This document shows positions 1-6,404 of a stretch of DNA of 12,093 bases, in pieces. Numbering within the stretch: the first letter of the stretch is position 1; each line of letters opens with the position of its first letter. Source of the DNA: an uncultured Bacteroidota bacterium (GTDB lineage Bacteria > Bacteroidota > Bacteroidia > Chitinophagales > Chitinophagaceae). The notes under the pieces are model-generated. The model was not told where the DNA came from, searched no databases, and saw only the letters and a program-made list of their open reading frames with translations. Where the stretch lies: the NCBI GenBank assembly GCA_903879995.1, contig CAIRNW010000104.1:1-12093 (forward strand), in the 5' to 3' direction. Position numbers and translations under genes: made by a program.

Positions 1-264
1 GACCAACTGGAAAACACGGAATACAATTTCAAAAACAAACTCTACGGTTGGGCTAGCCGTAACGGCAGTACACTTGAGTTTGAAACCATCGATGAAAAAC
101 TGGAAGGCAGTCGACGATTATTTACAGTGGCGGCACTTTTGAATGGAGAGATTTTTGCAGAAGGAAAAGCCTTCAACAAGAAAGATGCCTCTCAGTTAGC
201 CGCACAGGCAGCCGTAGAAAAATTGGGATTAGCAGGATCAGATACCGATCAGCGGATTTCCTGA
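1..264 (+). CDS. rnc: Ribonuclease III, C-terminal part (5'-truncated by window edge)
   Basis: RNase III cuts double-stranded RNA in rRNA maturation and mRNA turnover. Only the last 87 codons are present, ending in TGA at 262-264; the catalytic domain lies upstream of the window. What is visible is a double-stranded-RNA-binding domain of alpha-beta-beta-beta-alpha type. A first helix (NFKNKLYGWASRNG) precedes the strands (FETIDEKLEGSRRLFTVAALL, then GEIFAEGKAF). The final helix starts with the typical KKDASQLAAQAAVEKLG, whose KK-A pattern contacts RNA. A short polar tail (AGSDTDQRIS) follows. The 3' end overlaps the convergent epimerase gene by 16 bases. The domain alone could belong to another dsRBD protein, but the N-terminal linker and C-terminal placement fit RNase III best. 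Confidence 0.85.
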   Translation, partial: DQLENTEYNFKNKLYGWASRNGSTLEFETIDEKLEGSRRLFTVAALLNGEIFAEGKAFNKKDASQLAAQAAVEKLGLAGSDTDQRIS

Positions 265-650
265 CATAGCTCTATGAGCACCCCATTGGTGTGTTTAGGA
301 TGAACAAAGCAAACCCATTTATTGTCGGCCCCCTTTTTGGGTGTTTCGTTCAATAGGACAAATCCAGCTTCTTTTAAGCGGTTCATCTCAGCTTCGATAT
401 TAGTTACATCATAGGCAGTATGATGCAGGCCTTCGCCCCGTTTTTCAATGAATTTGGCAATTACACCCGCGGGGTCCATGCTTTCCAGCAATTCGATTTT
501 TGATTCTCCAACCTTAAAAAAGGCTGTATTGACCTGTTCGCTCTCCACCTGCTCTGTCTTGTAACAGGGGGTCTTCAGGAGCTGCTCATAACGAGGAATG
601 GCTTCCTCCAGGGATTTTACAGCAATGCCAATATGTTCAATTTTATTCAT
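249..650 (-). CDS. mce: Methylmalonyl-CoA epimerase
   Basis: Converts (S)- to (R)-methylmalonyl-CoA, linking propionyl-CoA carboxylation to the B12-dependent mutase that yields succinyl-CoA; cytosolic. The 133-residue protein has the size and paired beta-alpha-beta-beta-beta layout of the vicinal-oxygen-chelate (glyoxalase) fold. It opens with NKIEHIGIAV, carrying metal ligand H6. The second half has GLHHTAYDV (ligand H76 or H77) and ends with NGVLIELCQEI (ligand E127); KGADNKWVCFVHPK resembles the family's GA-K-V-F-HPK segment. I chose the ATG at 650 because the family begins at this point; an in-frame TTG two codons upstream (656) is possible. The gene stands alone, divergent from iscS and overlapping rnc tail to tail. 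A B12-binding mutase subunit at the far right of the window acts in the same pathway but is not in the same operon. Confidence 0.9.
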   Translation of the reverse strand: MNKIEHIGIAVKSLEEAIPRYEQLLKTPCYKTEQVESEQVNTAFFKVGESKIELLESMDPAGVIAKFIEKRGEGLHHTAYDVTNIEAEMNRLKEAGFVLLNETPKKGADNKWVCFVHPKHTNGVLIELCQEIR

Positions 651-733
651 TTTCAACCCAATTGCTTCATTTACGAAATCGGTAATTTCTTTCTAACCAT
701 GAAATTAACCTATTCGCTTAGAACCTTTTGGGA

Positions 734-741
734 TAATTTTG
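734..741 (+). promoter_or_regulatory. Putative -7 box of the isc operon promoter
   Basis: TAATTTTG matches the Bacteroidota -7 consensus TAnnTTTG exactly. It would place the transcript start near 746, giving a leader of about 27 bases before the ATG at 773. A purine-rich GAGGAG at 751-756 lies inside that leader. I see no convincing -33 TTTG at the usual distance, so the call rests on the -7 box and its position in the divergent mce-iscS gap. Confidence 0.45.
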
Positions 742-772
742 CGTTTTACAGAGGAGAAAACTGAAAGTGAAT

Positions 773-1990
773 ATGCTAAAATTACCTATCTATCTGGATC
801 ACAATGCTACCACCCCCTGCGACCCCCGGGTTGTAGAGGCGATGGTGCCCTATTTTACAAATGCGTTTGGAAATGCAGCCAGCCGTAACCATCCTTTTGG
901 ATGGCAGGCGGAAGAGGCGGTTGACTATGCTCGTGAGCAGGTTGCTAAACTGATCGGGGCTGATCCGAAAGAAATCATCTTTACTTCTGGTGCTACTGAG
1001 GGAGATAATTTGGCCATAAAAGGTGTATACGAAATGTATGCCAGCAAGGGTAATCACATTATCACTTGCAATATTGAGCACAAAGCGGTGTTGGATACTT
1101 GCCGTCATTTAGAGAAAGAGGGTGCCGAGATAACTTATTTGGATGTAAAGCCAAATGGTTTAATTGATTTGGCGGAATTGGAAGCGGCTATAAAACCTAC
1201 TACCATTCTTATTGCTATCATGTATGCCAATAACGAAATTGGAACCGTGATGCCGATGCGTGAGATCAGCGCCATCGCTCGTAAGCACGGTGTATTGGTA
1301 TTCACAGACGGTGTTCAGGCTGTTGGAAAAATTCCTGTTGATGTCAATAAAGATGGTATTGATCTGATGGCCTTTACTGCACACAAAATGTATGGTCCCA
1401 AAGGAGTAGGTGCTTTGTATGTTCGTCGTAAAAATCCACGCGTGAAAGTTACTGCTCAGATTGATGGTGGCGGACATGAACGTGGAATGCGTAGTGGAAC
1501 ATTGAACGTTCCCGGTATTGTTGGGTTTGGCAAAGCTTGTGAGATCTGTATGCAGGAAATGGAATCCGATGCCAAGCGCATTAGTCAACTTCGTGATAAA
1601 TTGGAAAATGCATTATTGAAGGTGGAGGAATCCTACCTGAATGGTGATAAAGAAAGCAGACTTCCTCATGTAACAAATATTTCCTTCAAGTACGTAGAGG
1701 GAGAAGGTCTGATGATGGGCTTTAATAAGAATATTGCACTTTCCTCTGGTTCTGCTTGTACTTCTGCCTCCTTGGAGCCTTCGTATGTCTTAAAGGCCCT
1801 TGGTCTTGGTGACGATCTGGCCCATAGCTCACTTCGTTTTGGCTTAGGACGTTTTACCACAGAAGAACAAATTGATTATACGATTGAGCATGTGACCAAT
1901 ACGGTGAATAAATTGCGTGAGATGAGTCCGCTTTGGGAAATGTTCAAGGATGGTATTGATCTCAACACCATTGAGTGGGCACATCATTAA
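773..1990 (+). CDS. iscS: Cysteine desulfurase IscS
   Basis: PLP enzyme that removes sulfur from L-cysteine and passes the persulfide to IscU for Fe-S cluster assembly. The protein is 405 residues from this ATG, matching IscS length. The N-terminus ([16 protein letters not shown]) is followed by [22 protein letters not shown], and the PLP lysine in [17 protein letters not shown] (K205). [16 protein letters not shown] follows, then the persulfide cysteine in [14 protein letters not shown] (C329). The tail [21 protein letters not shown] is almost identical to the E. coli/mitochondrial IscS C-terminus that docks IscU, so this is group I IscS, not SufS or NifS. An in-frame GTG at 767 could add two residues; I prefer 773 because family members begin with MLKLPIYLD. 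First gene of iscS-iscU-iscA, 18 bases before iscU. Confidence 0.96.
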   Translation: MLKLPIYLDHNATTPCDPRVVEAMVPYFTNAFGNAASRNHPFGWQAEEAVDYAREQVAKLIGADPKEIIFTSGATEGDNLAIKGVYEMYASKGNHIITCNIEHKAVLDTCRHLEKEGAEITYLDVKPNGLIDLAELEAAIKPTTILIAIMYANNEIGTVMPMREISAIARKHGVLVFTDGVQAVGKIPVDVNKDGIDLMAFTAHKMYGPKGVGALYVRRKNPRVKVTAQIDGGGHERGMRSGTLNVPGIVGFGKACEICMQEMESDAKRISQLRDKLENALLKVEESYLNGDKESRLPHVTNISFKYVEGEGLMMGFNKNIALSSGSACTSASLEPSYVLKALGLGDDLAHSSLRFGLGRFTTEEQIDYTIEHVTNTVNKLREMSPLWEMFKDGIDLNTIEWAHH

Positions 1991-2008
1991 TTTTAAAATT
2001 TTAGCACT

Positions 2009-2428
2009 ATGGCATATTCAGAAAAAGTAATTGATCATTACCAGAATCCCAAGAATGTGGGAACACTGGACAAAAGCAAAAACAACGTAGGAACAGGATT
2101 GGTGGGTGCACCTGAATGCGGAGATGTTATGCGTTTACAAATTGAAGTAGACGAAGCAACAGGTGTTATTCGTGATGCAAAGTTCAAAACCTTTGGTTGT
2201 GGTTCAGCCATTGCTTCTTCCTCCCTTGCAACAGAATGGTTGAAAGGAAAGTCTGTGGACGAAGCGGTAAAGATTGATAATATGACCATCGTGGAAGAAT
2301 TGAATCTTCCTCCTGTGAAAATTCACTGCTCTGTATTGGCAGAGGACGCCATCAAGGCTGCTATCAATGATTACCGTAAGAAAAATGGGTTGGAAGAATT
2401 GCAATTTGAAGAGAGTCCTATACATTAA
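2009..2428 (+). CDS. iscU: Fe-S cluster scaffold protein IscU
   Basis: Scaffold on which IscS-derived sulfur and iron are built into a [2Fe-2S] cluster before transfer to client proteins. At 139 residues it is a normal-length IscU. The three cluster cysteines are present: C37 in APECGD (with D39, which tunes cluster release), C64 in FGCGSAIASSS and C107 in KIHCS, next to H106. It contains LPPVK (residues 100-104), the recognition site of the Hsp70 chaperone HscA in ISC systems; the SufU type lacks this and carries an insertion that is absent here. The N-terminus MAYSEKVIDHYQNPKNVG is canonical. The gene lies 18 bases after iscS and 14 before iscA, so the three are surely co-transcribed. Neither hscA nor hscB is in the window. 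Confidence 0.96.
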   Translation: MAYSEKVIDHYQNPKNVGTLDKSKNNVGTGLVGAPECGDVMRLQIEVDEATGVIRDAKFKTFGCGSAIASSSLATEWLKGKSVDEAVKIDNMTIVEELNLPPVKIHCSVLAEDAIKAAINDYRKKNGLEELQFEESPIH

Positions 2429-2442
2429 TCATTGGAATAATT

Positions 2443-2826
2443 ATGTCTGCTGAAACACTTACAACCGCTACCGCTCCAACAGAAATGGCTAATACCATTT
2501 ATGTGAGTGACAAGGCGCGTGAAAAAGTGATTCAGTTACTAGCGGATGCCGGGGTAGCCGATGATCCTTCTTATTTTTTACGTGTGGGTGTAGTAGGAGG
2601 TGGTTGTTCAGGTCTTAGCTACAAACTAGACTTTGACAATGAAAAAAAACCCATGGACCAAGAGTTTGAGGATAATGGTATTCGTGTGGTAACTGATTTA
2701 AAGAGTTTTTTATACCTGGTTAATACTACACTTGATTTTTCAGATGGATTGAATGGAAAAGGTTTCTTTTTCAGTAATCCCAATGCAAGCCGTACCTGTG
2801 GATGTGGAGAGAGTTTTGCTGTTTAA
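2443..2826 (+). CDS. iscA: A-type Fe-S carrier protein IscA (HesB family)
   Basis: Binds and delivers Fe-S clusters or iron to apoproteins after assembly on IscU. The 127-residue protein has the three invariant cysteines of A-type carriers: C55 in VGGGCSGLSYKLDF and the C-terminal pair C119/C121 in RTCGCGESFAV. GKGFFFSNPNA precedes the CGCG as usual. The fold starts at about residue 18 (IYVSDKAREKV). The first 16 residues are a Thr/Ala-rich extension beyond most IscA proteins; Met15 (2485) would remove most of it, but the upstream ATG fits the 14-base gap to iscU. Last gene of the operon, followed within 25 bases by a strong terminator. Sequence alone cannot separate IscA from ErpA or SufA; the name rests on its place next to iscS and iscU. 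Confidence 0.93.
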   Translation: MSAETLTTATAPTEMANTIYVSDKAREKVIQLLADAGVADDPSYFLRVGVVGGGCSGLSYKLDFDNEKKPMDQEFEDNGIRVVTDLKSFLYLVNTTLDFSDGLNGKGFFFSNPNASRTCGCGESFAV

Positions 2827-2849
2827 AACCTGTTAAAGCATTTTAAAGG

Positions 2850-2878
2850 AAGGCCGCTTTGTAAAAAGCGGCCTTTTT
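2850..2878 (+). terminator. Rho-independent terminator of the isc operon
   Basis: An 11-bp perfect inverted repeat, AAGGCCGCTTT (2850-2860) and AAAGCGGCCTT (2865-2875), closes a GTAA loop. It continues into a T-run (2874-2878) and a U-rich GTTGT. It begins 24 bases after the iscA stop and insulates the isc genes from gldF. Confidence 0.92.
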
Positions 2879-2894
2879 GTTGTGACTAACTTAG

Positions 2895-2902
2895 TACTTT
2901 AG
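2895..2902 (+). promoter_or_regulatory. Possible -7 box ahead of gldF
   Basis: TACTTTAG differs from TAnnTTTG at one position and ends six bases before the gldF ATG. A second near-match, TAACTTAG, abuts it at 2887-2894. A promoter is expected here because the isc terminator ends at about 2878. If used, it would start transcription almost at the ATG. No clear -33 element apart from TTG triplets at 2877-2882. Confidence 0.33.
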
Positions 2903-2908
2903 CAGTAT

Positions 2909-3628
2909 ATGTGGGCTCTATACAGAAAAGAAATATCGCAATACTTCAGTAGCCTGAGCGGTATAATTGCCATTGCAGTTTTTTTAGTAGTCAACGGGTT
3001 AGTGTTATTTGTATTTGAAAACAATCTCCTTGATTTTGGCTACGCCACACTCGATCGTTTTTTTGAACTTTCACCTTGGATTCTTCTTTTATTGATTCCT
3101 GCCATTACTATGCGCAGTTTTGCTGAAGAATTCAGAACGGGTACCTGGGAAGTACTCCGCACACAGCCGATTACCTTATGGCAATTAATGCTGGGAAAAT
3201 ACTTAGGGGCTTTGTTTGTTGTAGTGATTGCGCTGGCACCTACTTTTTTTTATGCTTTGCTTTTGGAAAGTCTTTCTGCTGATCCGGGATTGGATTGGGG
3301 CGCTACATTTGGTTCTTATCTCGGGCTTTTTTTCTTGGCAGCCTTGTTTACGGCCATTGGAATCTGGTGTAGCAGTTTATCCGCTAATACTATTATATCT
3401 TTTCTGATTGCCATTTTATCCATGGCTGTATTTTATTATGGATTTCATGCCATCAGTCTTATTCCTGGCATCCCTGCAGGTGTTGATTATTGGGTAGAGT
3501 GGGCCGGTATTGATTTTCATTATCGAAGTATGAGCAGAGGATTAGTGATGCTTAGTGATTTAATCTATTTCAGTTCGTTATTATTTTTATTTTTTTTACT
3601 TACCCTCCGTAATCTCCGCACTCGTTAA
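2909..3628 (+). CDS. gldF: Gliding-type ABC transporter permease GldF
   Basis: Membrane-spanning subunit of the GldA-GldF-GldG ABC transporter, required for gliding in Flavobacterium johnsoniae; its substrate is unknown and it also occurs in non-gliding Bacteroidota. The 239 residues show six hydrophobic segments, starting at about residues 16, 55, 95, 130, 160 and 210. This is the ABC-2 permease layout. The cytoplasmic loop after segment 2 carries RSFAEEFRTGTWEVLRTQP, the conserved patch expected to meet the ATPase. The start (MWALYRKEISQYFSSLSG) matches the family's N-terminus of a short charged helix before the first membrane span. The TAA stop is followed directly by the gldG ATG, implying translational coupling. 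No GldA ATPase gene is nearby. Confidence 0.92.
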   Translation: MWALYRKEISQYFSSLSGIIAIAVFLVVNGLVLFVFENNLLDFGYATLDRFFELSPWILLLLIPAITMRSFAEEFRTGTWEVLRTQPITLWQLMLGKYLGALFVVVIALAPTFFYALLLESLSADPGLDWGATFGSYLGLFFLAALFTAIGIWCSSLSANTIISFLIAILSMAVFYYGFHAISLIPGIPAGVDYWVEWAGIDFHYRSMSRGLVMLSDLIYFSSLLFLFFLLTLRNLRTR

Positions 3629-5398
3629 ATGAAAAAAATACTGCACTGGATATTAGTTCACCGGATGGGCGTAGTGCTTGCACTGTTTTTATTTTTGCTA
3701 TTCAATTTAATGGCCACGCTATCTGATTGGCGTGCGGATTTAACGGAGGAGAAACGATATACACTGGATAAGGCTACCAGTCAACAAATTCAAGCGCTAA
3801 ATGAGCCCATCGAGGTTTTTGTATTCTTAAAAGGAGATTTTCCGTCTGGATTTAAAAAGTTGGCAACCAGTACTGAGCAATTTCTCTCCTTATTGCAAAA
3901 GCAGAATCCTACTCGTTTTCATTACCAGTTCATCTCTCCTTTGGAAGAGGTCAGTGAGGGCAAGTTGTGGGGAGATTCATTGCTTTCTATGGGGGCACTG
4001 AACATTAATTTAACAGTTCAAAAAAAAGCGGGACAAAGCAGTAATATTTTATTTCCAGTGGCCCTGGTACAATACAAGGGACAACAGTCCTTGGTGACGT
4101 TGCTTCCCGGCGCCAGTAGAGCTATTTCACAAACCGAGTTGAATCGGGCAGAGGCTCTGTTAGAGTTTCAATTTACCAGTGTGATTGATAAACTGGTACA
4201 TCCTCGCAAACCAGGCATTGCCTATGAAATTGGGCATGGCGAACCAACTGATCAACGGACCTACCAATTACGAGTAGCCTTGCAAAAAGATTATGAGCTT
4301 CGCACGCTCGATCTCACACGTCAGCCAGCGGTTCCGGCCGGTGTTGATCTATTATTACTCGTAAAGCCTACACTTCGTTTCAGTGAAAATGAGAAGTTGA
4401 AAATCGATCAATTTGTGATGCGAGGAGGCAAATTGCTTTGCTTTATCGATAATCTGGTTGCAGAGATGGATAGTTTCGGTCGTAAACCCTCTATTGTTGC
4501 TTTTGACCGGGATCTTAATTTAGGTGATCTTTTCTTTCGCTATGGAGCTCGTATCAATCCAGATTTGGTGATGGATCTCCGCTGTGAGGTGAGTTATATT
4601 CAGGTAGGTGGAACTACAGATCAACCCCAGAATGAGTTTTTACCTTGGAATTATTACCCATTGGCAGGTGCACCTGCGGCTGATAAAAAATTAAAAACAG
4701 CTGGCTATGTTGGTCTTCGATTTGCCAATTCAATTGACACGGTGGAGGCGCCTGGTGTAAGTAAAACGCCACTATTGGCTAGCTCCGAACGTGCTCGCAT
4801 CATCAGTACTCCTGCGCTGATTTCTTTAAACGAAAACAGCACGGTTCCTGAGAATAAATTATTCAGCCGTGGTGAAATATCGGTTGCAATGCTATTGGAG
4901 GGAGAGTTAACCTCCTTATATCGGAATCGAATTTATGGGGCTAAAGCAGATTCTATGTCTAGTGCCGGTCAGCCATTTATTGCACAGGCCAAGCAGGCAG
5001 GTGTGCTATTGGTAGCAGATGGCGATCTGGTTCTGAATGATTACATCCCTGCTGTTGATGACAAAGGTGCTTATGATCCCCAAGCCCCCTTGGTGCCTAC
5101 TGAAATGGGATGGAATCCATACACACATTTTGAATATTTGACAGGAGGAGAGGCCGGGCGCTATTTTATACCTGTTGCCAATAAAGAGTTTCTACTCAAC
5201 AGTGTGGAGTATTTGATTAGCAATCCCGCCATCAGCGGCCTGCGTGCAAAAGAAATTACGCTACGCTTACTTGATGGTGAGAAAGTAAACCAGTATCGGT
5301 TATGGGTTCAATTGCTCTTTATACTTTTCCCACTCTTGCTTTTAATTGGTGGAGGGTTATTATTTCAAACCATCCGAAAAAGACAATTCGCACGCTAA
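3629..5398 (+). CDS. gldG: Gliding-type ABC transporter auxiliary protein GldG
   Basis: Partner of GldF in the Gld ABC transporter, with a large domain held outside the cytoplasm. The 589 residues have one N-terminal membrane span (MGVVLALFLFLLFNLMATL, residues 13-31). A conserved patch follows, DLTEEKRYTLDKATSQQI, typical of GldG and related ABC auxiliary proteins. Next comes a long soluble region with an alpha/beta part around KPGIAYEIGHGEP and DLLLLVKPT, then a C-terminal span (QLLFILFPLLLLIGGGLLF) and a basic tail, RKRQFAR. This N-in/C-in layout with a central ABC_transp_aux-type domain is the GldG signature. It starts immediately after the gldF stop, with no spacer. Length is close to known GldG proteins. 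Its function beyond transporter assembly is not established. Confidence 0.92.
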   Translation: MKKILHWILVHRMGVVLALFLFLLFNLMATLSDWRADLTEEKRYTLDKATSQQIQALNEPIEVFVFLKGDFPSGFKKLATSTEQFLSLLQKQNPTRFHYQFISPLEEVSEGKLWGDSLLSMGALNINLTVQKKAGQSSNILFPVALVQYKGQQSLVTLLPGASRAISQTELNRAEALLEFQFTSVIDKLVHPRKPGIAYEIGHGEPTDQRTYQLRVALQKDYELRTLDLTRQPAVPAGVDLLLLVKPTLRFSENEKLKIDQFVMRGGKLLCFIDNLVAEMDSFGRKPSIVAFDRDLNLGDLFFRYGARINPDLVMDLRCEVSYIQVGGTTDQPQNEFLPWNYYPLAGAPAADKKLKTAGYVGLRFANSIDTVEAPGVSKTPLLASSERARIISTPALISLNENSTVPENKLFSRGEISVAMLLEGELTSLYRNRIYGAKADSMSSAGQPFIAQAKQAGVLLVADGDLVLNDYIPAVDDKGAYDPQAPLVPTEMGWNPYTHFEYLTGGEAGRYFIPVANKEFLLNSVEYLISNPAISGLRAKEITLRLLDGEKVNQYRLWVQLLFILFPLLLLIGGGLLFQTIRKRQFAR

Positions 5399-5403
5399 GA
5401 CCC

Positions 5404-5411
5404 TAACTTTG
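5404..5411 (+). promoter_or_regulatory. Putative -7 box ahead of terC
   Basis: TAACTTTG is a perfect match to TAnnTTTG in the 21-base gldG-terC gap, ending eight bases before the terC ATG at 5420. Transcription from it would begin about four bases before the start codon, giving a nearly leaderless mRNA. The same octamer precedes fumC. No clear -33 box is visible upstream, inside the gldG 3' end. Confidence 0.45.
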
Positions 5412-5419
5412 CGTGCAAC

Positions 5420-6394
5420 ATGAATATTGATCAAATTAGTTACCTCGTTTTTGCCCTTGTATTAGTAGTGGCCTTATTTTTTGATTTGGGGCTGATGAGT
5501 AAAAAAAATCAGACAGTCTCCATTCGTCAAGCCTTAAATCAAACTTTTTTCTGGGTTGGATTAGCGCTTGCTTTTTTTGTTTTTGTGTGGATTGAAAAAG
5601 GACAACAGCTAGCCCTGGAATATCTCAGTGCCTACTTGATGGAGTGGAGTTTGAGTATTGATAACATTTTTGTATTCATACTTATTTTCTCCGCCTTTGC
5701 AGTGAAGGAAAAAAATTATGGCCGTGTTTTATTGATTGGTATTCTCATGGCAATTGTTTTTCGAATCCTGTTCATTACCGTAGGAGTTGTATTAGTAGAG
5801 AAGTTTCATTGGATACTTTATGTGTTTGGGGTCTTTTTAATATACACTGGCTTTAAGATGTTTACAGCCAATGAAGACGAGGAGTTCAATCCCCAGGAAA
5901 GTAAAGTCTATTTATTTCTAAAGCGATTTTTACCATTAGCTCCACATGATGGGGGTGGAAAGTTTATGATCCGTGAAAACGGGAAGCCAGTCTATACCAC
6001 ATTATTTGTGGTGATTATTATGCTTGCTTCCATTGACTTAATTTTTGCCTTGGATTCCATTCCGGCTGTTATGGGAATTTCAAGGGATCGCTTTGTGATC
6101 TATACGTCAAATATTTTTGCAGTGCTGGGTTTGCGTTCGCTTTTCTTTTTATTACGAGGCGCTGTAAGCAAGTTTGATTATTTGCAACAGGGTATTGCCA
6201 TAGTGTTAGTATTTATAGGAATCAAAATGCTGGGAGAGCATTGGCTTAACCAGTGGCTGTCTAAACAGATTCAAGTTGCTATTTCGTTGGGTGTAATTGC
6301 AGTATGTATCAGTGGCTCTATTTTTTATTCTCTTTTCATCCAGAAAAAAGGACTTCCGGCCGATCAGGTTGATGACAGTGTCTTAAACCCATAA
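5420..6394 (+). CDS. TerC/Alx family membrane protein (probable metal-ion exporter)
   Basis: Integral inner-membrane protein of the TerC family, which includes E. coli Alx and Bacillus TerC homologues linked to manganese export. The 324 residues form about nine hydrophobic segments. Family-defining acidic sites within the membrane are all present: D22 in LFFDLGLM, D81 in WSLSIDNIFVF, and D206/D212 in ASIDLIFALDSIPAV, followed by TSNIFAVLGLRSLFFLL. The segment between the two halves (FNPQESKVYLFLKRFLP, then FMIRENGKPVYTT) is typical of the Alx/YceF branch. Specific metal selectivity cannot be read from the sequence, and tellurite resistance should not be assumed. No yybP-ykoY Mn riboswitch fits in the short upstream gap. 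The murF-alr gene begins 10 bases downstream. Confidence 0.9.
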   Translation: MNIDQISYLVFALVLVVALFFDLGLMSKKNQTVSIRQALNQTFFWVGLALAFFVFVWIEKGQQLALEYLSAYLMEWSLSIDNIFVFILIFSAFAVKEKNYGRVLLIGILMAIVFRILFITVGVVLVEKFHWILYVFGVFLIYTGFKMFTANEDEEFNPQESKVYLFLKRFLPLAPHDGGGKFMIRENGKPVYTTLFVVIIMLASIDLIFALDSIPAVMGISRDRFVIYTSNIFAVLGLRSLFFLLRGAVSKFDYLQQGIAIVLVFIGIKMLGEHWLNQWLSKQIQVAISLGVIAVCISGSIFYSLFIQKKGLPADQVDDSVLNP

Positions 6395-6404
6395 ACTGAT
6401 TGTT

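Noticed and set aside
657..772. Small gene or RNA in the mce-iscS gap
   Set aside because: At about 115 bases it holds the divergent promoter region; I found no tRNA-like fold, no supported short reading frame and no repeats.
1160..1588. Open frame of 142 codons on the - strand inside iscS
   Set aside because: It is fully antisense to a strongly conserved enzyme, has a composition rich in Ser/Thr/His/Asn as expected of a reverse-strand reading, and resembles no family I know.
5399..5419. Manganese (yybP-ykoY) riboswitch before the TerC/Alx gene
   Set aside because: The known aptamer needs around 100 bases of leader; only 21 bases separate gldG from this gene and no fitting stems are visible.
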